The notes beneath the pieces are model-generated. The model made no database searches, had not been told where the DNA came from, and saw nothing but the letters and a program-made list of their open reading frames with translations. This document shows, one piece after another, positions 46,949 to 55,063 of a stretch of 60,135 bases of DNA. The DNA is from Candidatus Nanopelagicales bacterium (GTDB taxonomy: Bacteria; Actinomycetota; Actinomycetes; S36-B12; UBA5976). The translations under genes were made by a program, and so were the position numbers. Every line of letters begins with the position of its first letter. The stretch's first letter is position 1. The stretch spans positions 1-60,135 of the forward strand of contig JAGYJD010000009.1 of the NCBI GenBank assembly GCA_018402365.1. Direction: 5' to 3'.

Positions 46949-48094
46949 ATGACAAAAAGCACAAATTCACAAACACAACATTTTGATGCTTTAAACACCC
47001 AGCCGGTAAATAGTGCTGGAATTCTCGGATTTCAGCAGGGTTTCAAGCATGCTTGGGCGGACCCGAGCAAACTTTATAGCTCTTCGCGTAACGCGCGTTT
47101 TTTACTGGATGAGGCTCGCGGCGCAATTGCTAGTGGATTAAATTTAAAAGCAGAAGAAATTGCTTTCACCCCGAGCTTTCCTTATATCTTTTCGCATGCC
47201 ATCAATGGAATAATTCGCGGTAGTGGGTTAGAAAATAAAAAAATTGTTCTTAGTGAAGTTGAACAGTCTGCAATCCTATCAACCGCCAATAACTATTCGA
47301 ACTTTAAAGTAAAAGTTAATAATGATGCCACGATTAATCTGGCTGAATTTCTCGGACAATTGGAACAACCTGATGTTGGATTAGCTATTTTGCAGTTAGC
47401 TAATCATGAAATTGGCTCAAGGCAACCAATTGCTCAAATTTATGAAAAGTGTCAATCGAAAAATATTCCACTATTGGTTGATGCCACCATGACTCATGAT
47501 TTTAGCAATATAGCGGGTAATTTTGATGCTTTGATCTTAAATCCAGTTGCTTGGCAGGGGCCGACCGGAGTTTCAGTTTTAGCAATAAAAGAAAAAATTA
47601 AATTTATGACCACCTTGAAGCGCGACAAACGAGAGAGTAAAAAGTTTCCAGCCTCTCCACAAGTCGCGTTGGCGGTAAGTGCTGCCGCAGCTTTTGATGA
47701 GACTTATCAAAACTTGGTACAAATAAACATAAATGTTTCGCGAGCAAAAAAAATTTTAATCGATGAAATTGCCAAAATTCCTAAGAGTCAGGTAATTGGT
47801 AAACTAGATAATTCCCTACCAAACATTATCTCTGCTACTTTTTCAGATATTGACGGTGAAAGCTTGGTGGGCGAAATGGATAAACATGGGTTTGAAATTT
47901 CGAGTGGGTCTTCATGCATTGCTGACGAGATTGCACCTTCGCATGTACTAAAAGCAATTGGGGCAGGCGAGCAATCAAATATCCGACTCTCCCTTCCGCT
48001 GAATGTTACTGAGGAGATTGCTACCGCTTGCGGCTTGGCTTTAAAAAAAGTAATTGAAAAAATTCGCCAAGAAAATGCAATAATTAGTTATTAA
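46949..48094 (+). CDS. NifS-like class V aminotransferase-fold protein lacking the PLP lysine
   Basis: The 381-residue protein has the cysteine desulfurase frame: the ANHEIGSRQPI motif near residue 151, IPLLVDATMTHDF near 173, and a C-terminal EISSGSSCIADE with Cys323 at the position of the desulfurase cysteine. The lysine motif SAHKxxGPKG reads NPVAWQGPTG (198-207), so His is Val200 and the Schiff-base Lys is Ala201. It cannot form the usual internal aldimine. It lies near erpA and nadA, both Fe-S related. It may be a regulator, scaffold or inactive relative. Confidence 0.7.
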   Translation: MTKSTNSQTQHFDALNTQPVNSAGILGFQQGFKHAWADPSKLYSSSRNARFLLDEARGAIASGLNLKAEEIAFTPSFPYIFSHAINGIIRGSGLENKKIVLSEVEQSAILSTANNYSNFKVKVNNDATINLAEFLGQLEQPDVGLAILQLANHEIGSRQPIAQIYEKCQSKNIPLLVDATMTHDFSNIAGNFDALILNPVAWQGPTGVSVLAIKEKIKFMTTLKRDKRESKKFPASPQVALAVSAAAAFDETYQNLVQININVSRAKKILIDEIAKIPKSQVIGKLDNSLPNIISATFSDIDGESLVGEMDKHGFEISSGSSCIADEIAPSHVLKAIGAGEQSNIRLSLPLNVTEEIATACGLALKKVIEKIRQENAIISY

Positions 48095-48099
48095 TGCGT

Positions 48100-48777
48100 T
48101 TATCCAAAAGCTGGTTCACTTTTTAGGGCAACTCTCAGCAACTCTAAATACTCAACCCTTGAAACTTCATGCACACCCAAGCCCGCTAGGTGAGGGGTCT
48201 GCCATTGCACATCTAACAATCGTGCCCCAGGTTTTGATTTAAGTTTTTCAATTAACCAATAGAGCGCAACTTTCGAAGCGTCTCGTGCGGTATGAAACAT
48301 GGATTCACCTGCAAACAATCCTCCTATTTCTACTCCGTACAAACCGCCCACCAATTCATTATTGGAGTTATAAACCCCCACCGAATGCGCTAGCTTCAAT
48401 TCAAAAAGTTTTTGATAAGCATCTTTTATTTCATTATTAATCCAACCTTGCGCTCTACTTGGATTCGCACAACCCACCAAGACCTTAGAAAAATCTTGGT
48501 CGTACTTAACAGCGAATTTTTTTATTGATCGAGCTAAAGACCGCGAAACAATAAAATTTTCAAGTTTTAAAATACCTCTGGGGTCAGGTGAGAACCATGC
48601 CAAGATTTCTTTATCATTTTCGTCTTTTATATGCATCGGAAAAAATCCCGCCCGGTAAGCCGCACTCAAGGTCGCAGGAGCTAAATCCCCATCGGTAATT
48701 ACAAAGTCTTTACCCGCAGGGGCAAGGCTAATATCTGGAAAAACCCATTCACTGCCAGTTTGCTCTGGGTATGTCAC
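48100..48777 (-). CDS. aat: Leucyl/phenylalanyl-tRNA--protein transferase
   Basis: Aat adds Leu or Phe to proteins with N-terminal Arg/Lys, tagging them for ClpS. The 225-residue protein has VFPDISLAPAGKDFVITDGDLAP, the AAYRAGFFPM motif, WFSPDPRGIL, GLYGVEIGGLFAGESMFH and LLDVQWQTPHLAGLGVHE. It starts 1 bp after adoK and is convergent with the NifS-like gene (5 bp between stops). Confidence 0.96.
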   Translation of the reverse strand: MTYPEQTGSEWVFPDISLAPAGKDFVITDGDLAPATLSAAYRAGFFPMHIKDENDKEILAWFSPDPRGILKLENFIVSRSLARSIKKFAVKYDQDFSKVLVGCANPSRAQGWINNEIKDAYQKLFELKLAHSVGVYNSNNELVGGLYGVEIGGLFAGESMFHTARDASKVALYWLIEKLKSKPGARLLDVQWQTPHLAGLGVHEVSRVEYLELLRVALKSEPAFG

Positions 48778-48778
48778 A

Positions 48779-49765
48779 TCAAGCGCTTACAAATACTTTC
48801 GAGAGTTTTTCTGAATTCTCATCACCATAAGTTTGTGCGAAACGATCTAAGAATTCTTTTGTCTCAAAGGCATACTCTTGCGTTCCTACTGTTTCAATTG
48901 TGTAGGTAGCAAGTAGGGATCCAATTTGGGCAGAGATTTCCATTCCCACTCCCCAACTCATACCCGCCATAAATCCGGCACGAAAAGCGTCCCCCACACC
49001 GGTGGGATCAACTTTTTCTTTTTCATTTGGGCAAACTACTTCAATGGTTGCGGTGTCTTTTTGTTCAACCCGCGCACCTTTGGCGCCTAGCGTGGTAATT
49101 AAAGTACCAACACGTTCAACTAAATCTTCGCGAGTGTAACCACATTTCTTTTTTATCAAAGATGATTCATATTCATTCGTAAAAAGAAAAGCAGCACCGT
49201 CGATCAGTTTTTTTATTTCTGGCCCTTCCATTCGGGCTAACTGTTGTGAGGGGTCGGCAATAAATGGAATTTTTCTAAATTTTGCTTCATCTGTATGTCG
49301 GAGCATCGCCGCCGGGTCATTGGGGCCTACAAATACGTAATCAACTGTTCCTAGTCGCTCTAGGATTGGACCCAACTCAATTTGAGCTGATTCACTCATG
49401 GCACCCGGATAAAACGAAGCAATCTGATTTTGTGCTATGTCAGTTGTGCAGACGAATCTAGCGGTGTGCTGTTGCGTTGAAGTGTAAATTGATTCGCAAT
49501 CAACACCATGACGCTCCAACCAAGAGCGATAATCAACAAAGTCAGTACCAACAGCACCCACTAAAATTGGACGCAATCCCAGTTTTCCCATTCCAAAAGA
49601 AATATTGGCAGCTACCCCACCGCGTCGAATTTGTAAGTCGTCAACCAAAAAAGAAAGTGAAACATGATCTAGCTTGTCGGCCACTAATGAATCTGTGAAT
49701 TTACCTCCAAAGCGCATTAAGTGATCGGTGGCAATGGAGCCGGTGATGGCAAAGATTAAAGGCAC
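48779..49765 (-). CDS. adoK: Adenosine kinase (AdoK-type PfkB family)
   Basis: The 328-residue PfkB kinase matches the actinobacterial AdoK pattern: ITGSIATDHLM, RRGGVAANISFGMGKLGL, HTARFVCTTDIAQNQIASFYPGAMSE and TDPTGVGDAFRAGFMAGMSWG with the catalytic Asp in GVGDAF. It salvages adenosine to AMP. The specific adenosine assignment rests on the HTARFxCTTD...QIASFYPGAMSE block that I recall from mycobacterial AdoK. Confidence 0.88.
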   Translation of the reverse strand: MPLIFAITGSIATDHLMRFGGKFTDSLVADKLDHVSLSFLVDDLQIRRGGVAANISFGMGKLGLRPILVGAVGTDFVDYRSWLERHGVDCESIYTSTQQHTARFVCTTDIAQNQIASFYPGAMSESAQIELGPILERLGTVDYVFVGPNDPAAMLRHTDEAKFRKIPFIADPSQQLARMEGPEIKKLIDGAAFLFTNEYESSLIKKKCGYTREDLVERVGTLITTLGAKGARVEQKDTATIEVVCPNEKEKVDPTGVGDAFRAGFMAGMSWGVGMEISAQIGSLLATYTIETVGTQEYAFETKEFLDRFAQTYGDENSEKLSKVFVSA

Positions 49766-49806
49766 GCCACAACCTTACTAGTGATTAACTAAACCGAGAA
49801 CCGCTT

Positions 49807-50157
49807 TTAGTGAAAAGAGTCTCCGCAAGCGCACGAACCACCAGCATTGGGGTTGTCGATCGTAAAACCTTGCTTCTCAATTGTGTCAACAAAATCAATA
49901 ACTGCACCGTTTAAATAGGGGGTACTCATTTTGTCAACAACTACCTTTACCCCAGAAAAATCTTGTGCCGCGTCACCATCTAGTGCGCGATCATCGAAAA
50001 ACAATTGATATTTGAGACCTGAACAACCTCCAGGTTGAACGGCAATACGCAACGCCAAATCATCGCGTCCTTCTTGTTCTAACAAATTTTTTACTTTTGT
50101 AGCTGCGATTTCGGTTAGTACTACGCCCTCTAAAACACTGGTTTCTTCATTGCTCAT
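49807..50157 (-). CDS. erpA: A-type Fe-S cluster carrier (ErpA/HesB family)
   Basis: From the ATG at 50155-50157, with TTAGGAGG upstream, the protein is 116 residues. The three conserved cysteines are Cys45 (QPGGCSGLKY) and Cys109/Cys111 (GGSCACGDSF). It delivers Fe-S clusters to apo-proteins; NadA, LeuC and respiratory enzymes in this window are plausible clients. It follows glxK by 29 bp. Confidence 0.95.
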   Translation of the reverse strand: MSNEETSVLEGVVLTEIAATKVKNLLEQEGRDDLALRIAVQPGGCSGLKYQLFFDDRALDGDAAQDFSGVKVVVDKMSTPYLNGAVIDFVDTIEKQGFTIDNPNAGGSCACGDSFH

Positions 50158-50186
50158 TTGTTGCCTCCTAACCTCATTGTGCCACG

Positions 50187-51242
50187 CTAGGCTCGCCATG
50201 TCTTGCCGAGCCGCTCTGCTAGGTCACTTAGGGACCCATATGGGTCTAATGGAACCGGTTCACTATCTGAAACGCAGCCGTAGGCCCCAACTATTCCTGC
50301 CGCAGCCAACTCTCGCTTTCCCGCTAAAACTCTTCCCGCTAGCGCGATCGTGGGAACGCCGTAATTCTGTGCTTTCTGAGCTAATCCCATAATTACTTTT
50401 CCAGTTAACGTCTGCCAATCAACTGAACCCTCTCCAGTTATTAATAAATCAGCGGTAGCAATCTTTTGCTCAAGTTGAGAAATTTCAAAAACTAACTCCA
50501 ACCCACTCACCCGCTTTGCCCCCAATGCCAAAAGCCCATAACCAATTCCGCCGCCTGCGCCGGCACCCAAAATCAGACTGGGCTCCTTGCCGTCAATTCT
50601 TCTGCCAAAAGCTTCAATTTTATTTTTGATTAATACTTCTGCTTTGTCGTATTCGCTCTCAGCTAATCCTTTTTGTTTGCCAAATCCTCTAACCGCCCCT
50701 CTTGCGCCCAGCAAGGGCACATCGACATCAGTCGCCGCAATTATTTCGACGTCTTTGAGCCAAGTGGGAAGATTTTGCAAATCTATCTTTTGTTCGTCAA
50801 AGACTGCTTCTAATATGCCTTCGCCCCCATCCAAGCTGGCAGTGCCACCGACCCCGACCACAATTTTTTTAGCTCCCGATTGGGCGGCGAATTTTATGAG
50901 TTGGCCAATGCCAAATGAGGAATAGGCCAAAGGAGTACGTTTCATACTTTTCAAAAATTGTGGTCCCACCACTTTTGCTGACTCTATATATGCAACATCA
51001 TTCACAAACAGAATTTGAACATTAATATGCTCGGATAATAGGTTTTTTACCTGGTATTCAAAGATTTCACCTAACTCCCCTGAACCAATTGCCGCTAAAA
51101 AACCGGGGCCACCATCAGACATAGGGTGTAGTAAAAATTCAGCATTTGGGTCTGATTTTTTCCAGCCCTGTTGAATGGCTCTGGCTGCCTCTTCAGCTGT
51201 CAAAGTTCCAGTAAAGGAGTCGGGAGCGATGATGATACGCAC
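50187..51242 (-). CDS. glxK: Glycerate kinase
   Basis: The 351-residue GlxK/GarK family protein begins RIIIAPDSFTGTLTAEEAARAIQQGW and has HPMSDGGPGFLAAI, VGVGGTASLDGGEGIL, LILGAGAGGGIGYGLLALGA and LLITGEGSVDWQTLTGK. It makes phosphoglycerate from glycerate. It is the first gene of glxK-erpA-adoK-aat and divergent from nadA. Confidence 0.95.
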   Translation of the reverse strand: MRIIIAPDSFTGTLTAEEAARAIQQGWKKSDPNAEFLLHPMSDGGPGFLAAIGSGELGEIFEYQVKNLLSEHINVQILFVNDVAYIESAKVVGPQFLKSMKRTPLAYSSFGIGQLIKFAAQSGAKKIVVGVGGTASLDGGEGILEAVFDEQKIDLQNLPTWLKDVEIIAATDVDVPLLGARGAVRGFGKQKGLAESEYDKAEVLIKNKIEAFGRRIDGKEPSLILGAGAGGGIGYGLLALGAKRVSGLELVFEISQLEQKIATADLLITGEGSVDWQTLTGKVIMGLAQKAQNYGVPTIALAGRVLAGKRELAAAGIVGAYGCVSDSEPVPLDPYGSLSDLAERLGKTWRA

Positions 51243-51278
51243 ATCGCAAAGATTAGCTAGTCATGGCACGATAGAGAT

Positions 51279-52457
51279 ATGTCAGGCTTAACTTGGACCG
51301 AACCAGCGGCAAGTCCGCTCTTATATCTACTCGGGCAAATTAAAGATTCCCAGTCAGAGCGAGGCGTCGAATGCCCAGGGTTTTTGCCCCCACCCTCAAA
51401 TCAGGATTTAGTGGCAAGGGCGATCTCAGCAAAAGAAAAATTGGGTGAAAGAGTTTTTATCCTTGGCCACCACTACCAAAGAGATGAAGTAATTCAATTT
51501 GCAGACAGCACTGGAGACTCTTTTAAATTAGCAAAGGATGCAGCGGCGCGTCCTGAAGCTGACTACATAGTTTTTTGCGGAGTGCATTTTATGGCAGAAA
51601 GTGCTGACATTCTGACACATGGGGATCAAAAAGTTATTCTGCCTGACTTGGCAGCTGGCTGCTCGATGGCAGATATGGCAGCAATTGATCAAGTTGAAAC
51701 TTGTTGGTCAGACTTAGAAAAAATAGGTATCGCTAAAAGTACGGTGCCCGTTGTTTACATGAATTCAACCGCTGCCATCAAAGGCTTCACTGGCAGAAAC
51801 GGCGGAACCGTTTGCACTTCGTCAAATGCTAAAAGCGCTATGGACTGGGCTTTCGCAAAAGGTGAGAGAATTTTATTTTTACCAGACCAACACTTAGGTC
51901 GTAACACTGCAGTTTTACAAATGGGTCTCTCTCTTTCAGATTGCGTAGTTTACGACCCTTACAAGCCAAATGGTGGGCTCACTGACTCTGAATTACTAAA
52001 TGCAAAAGTGATTCTTTGGAAGGGTCACTGCTCGGTTCACGGCAGATTTACAATTAATTCAGTTAACGACGTCCGCGCAAAAGTTCCAGATGTTAATGTT
52101 TTAGTGCACCCAGAATGTATTAACGAAGTTGTGCAAGCAGCAGATCAAGTTGGGTCAACAGAATCAATAATTAAAATTATTAAAGCAGCTCCCGCGGGTT
52201 CTGCTTGGGCAGTCGGTACCGAGTTGAATCTTGTTAGAAGAATTGCGCAAGACAATCCCGATAAGCGCGTAATGTTCTTAGATAAGACCATTTGCTACTG
52301 CTCTACTATGAATAGAATCGACTTACCTCATTTAGTAAGTTCACTTGAAAATTTAGTAGCTGGCAAGGTTGTAAATCAAATACAGGTAGAGGCTGACACC
52401 GCTAAGTGGGCCAAAATTGCACTAGACCAAATGTTGGCGCTACCCGCCAAAATATAA
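51279..52457 (+). CDS. nadA: Quinolinate synthase A
   Basis: NadA is a 4Fe-4S enzyme joining iminoaspartate and DHAP into quinolinate for NAD. The 392-residue protein has VFILGHHYQRDEVIQFADSTGDS, VFCGVHFMAESADIL, CSMADMAA, GGTVCTSSNA, FLPDQHLGRNTA, KGHCSVHGRF and VHPECINEVV, including the three cluster Cys positions. No Shine-Dalgarno is seen before the ATG, so a leaderless mRNA is possible. nadB and nadC are not adjacent. Confidence 0.96.
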   Translation: MSGLTWTEPAASPLLYLLGQIKDSQSERGVECPGFLPPPSNQDLVARAISAKEKLGERVFILGHHYQRDEVIQFADSTGDSFKLAKDAAARPEADYIVFCGVHFMAESADILTHGDQKVILPDLAAGCSMADMAAIDQVETCWSDLEKIGIAKSTVPVVYMNSTAAIKGFTGRNGGTVCTSSNAKSAMDWAFAKGERILFLPDQHLGRNTAVLQMGLSLSDCVVYDPYKPNGGLTDSELLNAKVILWKGHCSVHGRFTINSVNDVRAKVPDVNVLVHPECINEVVQAADQVGSTESIIKIIKAAPAGSAWAVGTELNLVRRIAQDNPDKRVMFLDKTICYCSTMNRIDLPHLVSSLENLVAGKVVNQIQVEADTAKWAKIALDQMLALPAKI

Positions 52458-52470
52458 ACACACCTAAAGA

Positions 52471-52483
52471 TAGAGTCAAAGCC
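52471..52483 (+). promoter_or_regulatory. Leaderless -10 element for the DUF3043 gene
   Basis: TAGAGT (52471-52476) fits the actinobacterial TANNNT -10 consensus and lies seven bases before the ATG at 52484. No Shine-Dalgarno is present, so transcription starting at or next to the ATG is likely. Confidence 0.4.
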
Positions 52484-53002
52484 ATGAAGGAAAACCCGAC
52501 ACCTAAAAGAAAAGAAGCGCAAGCTAAACGTAAGCAGGATTTAAAAATCTCGGCAGATGGCAAAGTTGCCAAAAAAGCGGCGCGTGAACGTGCTCGCAAA
52601 CAAAGAGTTGAAGCTCGAGAAGCCATGCTGCGCGGTGAAGAGTGGGCTATGCCAATTCGCGACCGTGGGCCGGTGCGAAAAAGAGTTAGATTCATAATCG
52701 ATTCACGGCGATCAGTGGGTGAACTATTCTTGCCTATCGCAGTGGTGGTCTTAATGTTCTCGCTGATTCCCGTCGCACAAATTCAACAATTTGTTTATGT
52801 GGTTTGGGTGGCACTGATGTTTGCCACAATTTTGGACGAATTTATTATCTACTTCAAGTTAAAGAAAACTTTAAAACAAGAATTTCCTGTTGAAAAGGAG
52901 CGCAAGGGCGCTACCTCTTACGGAGTTTTAAGAGCCCTACAAATGCGCTCTCTCAGATTGCCGCCTCCAGCTATAAAAGTCGGAGGAAAACCAAAAGTTT
53001 AA
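52484..53002 (+). CDS. DUF3043 family membrane protein
   Basis: The 172-residue protein starts MKENPTPKRKEAQAKRKQDL, the signature of the actinobacteria-specific DUF3043. A basic N-terminal half (1-80) is followed by two membrane helices (about 88-108 and 112-128), then a basic cytoplasmic tail. Function is unknown. The longer frame from 52406 would overlap nadA and is not family-like. It ends 4 bp into a convergent small gene. Confidence 0.9.
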   Translation: MKENPTPKRKEAQAKRKQDLKISADGKVAKKAARERARKQRVEAREAMLRGEEWAMPIRDRGPVRKRVRFIIDSRRSVGELFLPIAVVVLMFSLIPVAQIQQFVYVVWVALMFATILDEFIIYFKLKKTLKQEFPVEKERKGATSYGVLRALQMRSLRLPPPAIKVGGKPKV

Positions 53003-53229
53003 GCGTTAAGCGGATGCAAGCTCATTTGATAAACCGAAGTTTGATCTTCGTACAATTCAACTTGATCTACCCCATTAGCGAGTAAGTCTCTCCAATAACT
53101 TGTTAACCAGGCTTCGGCAGCTTCTCTGGAATCGAAAGGATCCAAAGCTGCGCTTTTTGGTAAACCATTTACAGGCTCTCCATCGGCTACTTCGTAAATC
53201 CAGATCCACTTGCTTTGCGGTGTTGACAT
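52999..53229 (-). CDS. Conserved small actinobacterial protein, 76 residues
   Basis: A strong TAGGAGG lies upstream of the ATG. The protein reads KWIWIYEVADGEPVNGL, then FDSREAAEAWLTSYWRDLL and VDQVELYEDQTSVYQMSLHPLNA. I recall similar small proteins in Streptomyces near this region, but no function is known. It has no membrane segment. It is convergent with the DUF3043 gene and divergent from the CobT-like gene. Confidence 0.75.
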   Translation of the reverse strand: MSTPQSKWIWIYEVADGEPVNGLPKSAALDPFDSREAAEAWLTSYWRDLLANGVDQVELYEDQTSVYQMSLHPLNA

Positions 53230-53292
53230 TTTGACCTCCTAGCGATGCCTTAAAGTATAAACCAATTTACTGCTACCAGTAACCTTTCTTTT

Positions 53293-53916
53293 ATGAGTGA
53301 AACCTGCTTACTTTTTTACCAGAATTTAGATGACTCGTTTGATAAATGGTCAAATTTGAGTACCGTCGAGTTAGAGCTGGCCGCCCTCGAAACAGCTTCT
53401 AGCGAACTCGTCGATAAGAGAATCGATGAATCGATTTCGTATTTTGCACTTTCCTTAACTGAGCCACCTTTAGCCTCCTTAGCTATCTTCGGTTTATTTT
53501 CAAATTTGGACGCTGCTACCTTGCTCGGTACCGCTCAAGCCGGTGAAGATGAGGCCTGGATTGAAAAATGTAAAGAACTAAGAGATCTAATTAAAACCGT
53601 TAGGCAATTAAAAGCCAATAAAGCAAAATTAGTGCAAGTTTTAAAAATTCCTTTTGCTGAAGAACTTATGGCGATTTTACAACAAGCTGCAAAAAGAAAT
53701 ACGAAAGTTTTTTTGATCGGTGATTTAGCTCTTGCCTTAGGTTTCCTTGCGGTACGTAGCAATAGTAAAGCAAAAGATTTTTTAATCCCGGCCACTAAAC
53801 CTAAATTTTCTAGTATAGAAAAAGTGATCTCTTCAACCGATTTTTCAAAAATAGTACTGCCTGAGAATGCCTCGGATGCAAAATCCTTAGCGATAACGCT
53901 TTTATCTCACGTGTGA
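53293..53916 (+). CDS. Hypothetical protein with weak similarity to the CobT C-terminal half
   Basis: The 207-residue protein is not clearly recognised. Its order of features loosely follows the C-terminal half of nicotinate-nucleotide:dimethylbenzimidazole phosphoribosyltransferase (CobT): ATLLGTAQAGEDEAWIEKC for the GxGTG stretch, FAEELMAILQQAAKRNTKVFLIGDLALALGFLA for the AGAxLxAAxxRxPVLLDG stretch, and LPENASDAKSLAI near the catalytic Glu region. It lies next to gcvT and pepA, where cobT occurs in other actinobacteria. Glycine motifs are largely lost, so catalysis is unlikely. It overlaps gcvT by 15 bp, tail to tail. Confidence 0.4.
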   Translation: MSETCLLFYQNLDDSFDKWSNLSTVELELAALETASSELVDKRIDESISYFALSLTEPPLASLAIFGLFSNLDAATLLGTAQAGEDEAWIEKCKELRDLIKTVRQLKANKAKLVQVLKIPFAEELMAILQQAAKRNTKVFLIGDLALALGFLAVRSNSKAKDFLIPATKPKFSSIEKVISSTDFSKIVLPENASDAKSLAITLLSHV

Positions 53917-55011
53917 TTCAACAAAGGGTGGCTTCACTAATTTAAATTCCATTGTGCGGCCTCGCACATCAACGTAAACGCTCTGTGCCAAGTTCAGTTT
54001 TGAATCCAAAAGCGCAAGCGCGATACCTTGCTTCAAAGTGGGCGCAAAAGTACCACTCGTGATTACTCCTACTTCCTCGTTTAATTGTTTATCTAAAAAC
54101 ACCTTCATTTCGCTTCTCGGTATGGCGCGATCTACCGCAATTAAGCCAAAGGCTTTACGTTTTGGCCCGCGAATCTTTTCTGACTCAACCGCCAACTTTC
54201 CCAAAAAAGATTCTTTATTCAAGCCCACCGCCCACATCAAGCCAGCTTCATTTGGAGAAATATTTTTTGTGATGTCTTGTCCATGCAATGGATAACCCAT
54301 CTCGGTACGCAAAGTATCTCTCGCCCCGAGTCCAGCGGGCATTACCCCAAAATCTGCACCAGCACTCAGCAGGTCTTGCCATAAATCCTTAACAACTTCT
54401 GACTGCACCAAGAGCTCGTAACCCCATTCACCGGTATAGCCAGTTCTACAGACTGTCAGCGTTGTTGACTTGTATGGCACATCAAGAAAACTTAAATAAT
54501 CAATATCAACGGGTAAATTAATTTTTGTCAATAATTCTTTTGACTTTGGCCCCTGGATAGCCAAAATAGAAATCTCTCTATGCAAATTTGTAATTGTGAG
54601 ATTGCTGGGTAAATTTTCTTTCAAGATTGCTAATACCTGATCGGCATTTGAAGCATTTGGAATTATAAAAATTTCTTCATCGTTGCGAAGGTAAACAAAG
54701 ATGTCATCAATTACGCCCCCTGCTTGAGTTAAAAGTAGGGTGTATTGCGCTTGTTGCGATGAAATTCGGTTTAGGTCATTAGTAAAGATTTTATTCAACT
54801 CAGCTTTTGCCTTGTTACCTTTTATCAAAGCCGTACCTAAATGCGAAACATCAAAAATTGCCACGCGCTCACGAGTAGCGGTGTGCTCTGCCACCACTCC
54901 TCCGTTTGCATACTCCATTGGCATTTCCCATCCGCCAAATTCGTGGGTCTTGGCGCCCAACGCCATGTGGATTTCAAACAAAGCAGGATAAATAACTTGA
55001 TTAGTGCTCAT
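53902..55011 (-). CDS. gcvT: Aminomethyltransferase (glycine cleavage T protein)
   Basis: GcvT transfers the methylene of glycine to tetrahydrofolate. The 369-residue protein has KTHEFGGWEMPMEYANGGVVAEHTATRERVAIFDVSHLG, the NASNADQVL folate-region segment, CRTGYTGEWGYELLV, GLGARDTLRTEMGYPLHGQDI and a C-terminal barrel VITSGTFAPTLKQGIALAL. gcvH and gcvP are elsewhere. It is divergent from pepA. Confidence 0.96.
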   Translation of the reverse strand: MSTNQVIYPALFEIHMALGAKTHEFGGWEMPMEYANGGVVAEHTATRERVAIFDVSHLGTALIKGNKAKAELNKIFTNDLNRISSQQAQYTLLLTQAGGVIDDIFVYLRNDEEIFIIPNASNADQVLAILKENLPSNLTITNLHREISILAIQGPKSKELLTKINLPVDIDYLSFLDVPYKSTTLTVCRTGYTGEWGYELLVQSEVVKDLWQDLLSAGADFGVMPAGLGARDTLRTEMGYPLHGQDITKNISPNEAGLMWAVGLNKESFLGKLAVESEKIRGPKRKAFGLIAVDRAIPRSEMKVFLDKQLNEEVGVITSGTFAPTLKQGIALALLDSKLNLAQSVYVDVRGRTMEFKLVKPPFVESHVR

Positions 55012-55063
55012 ACGCGAACGCTACTAGGCTAGAGCACTAAAAGCCATTCAAAAAAGGAACGCT

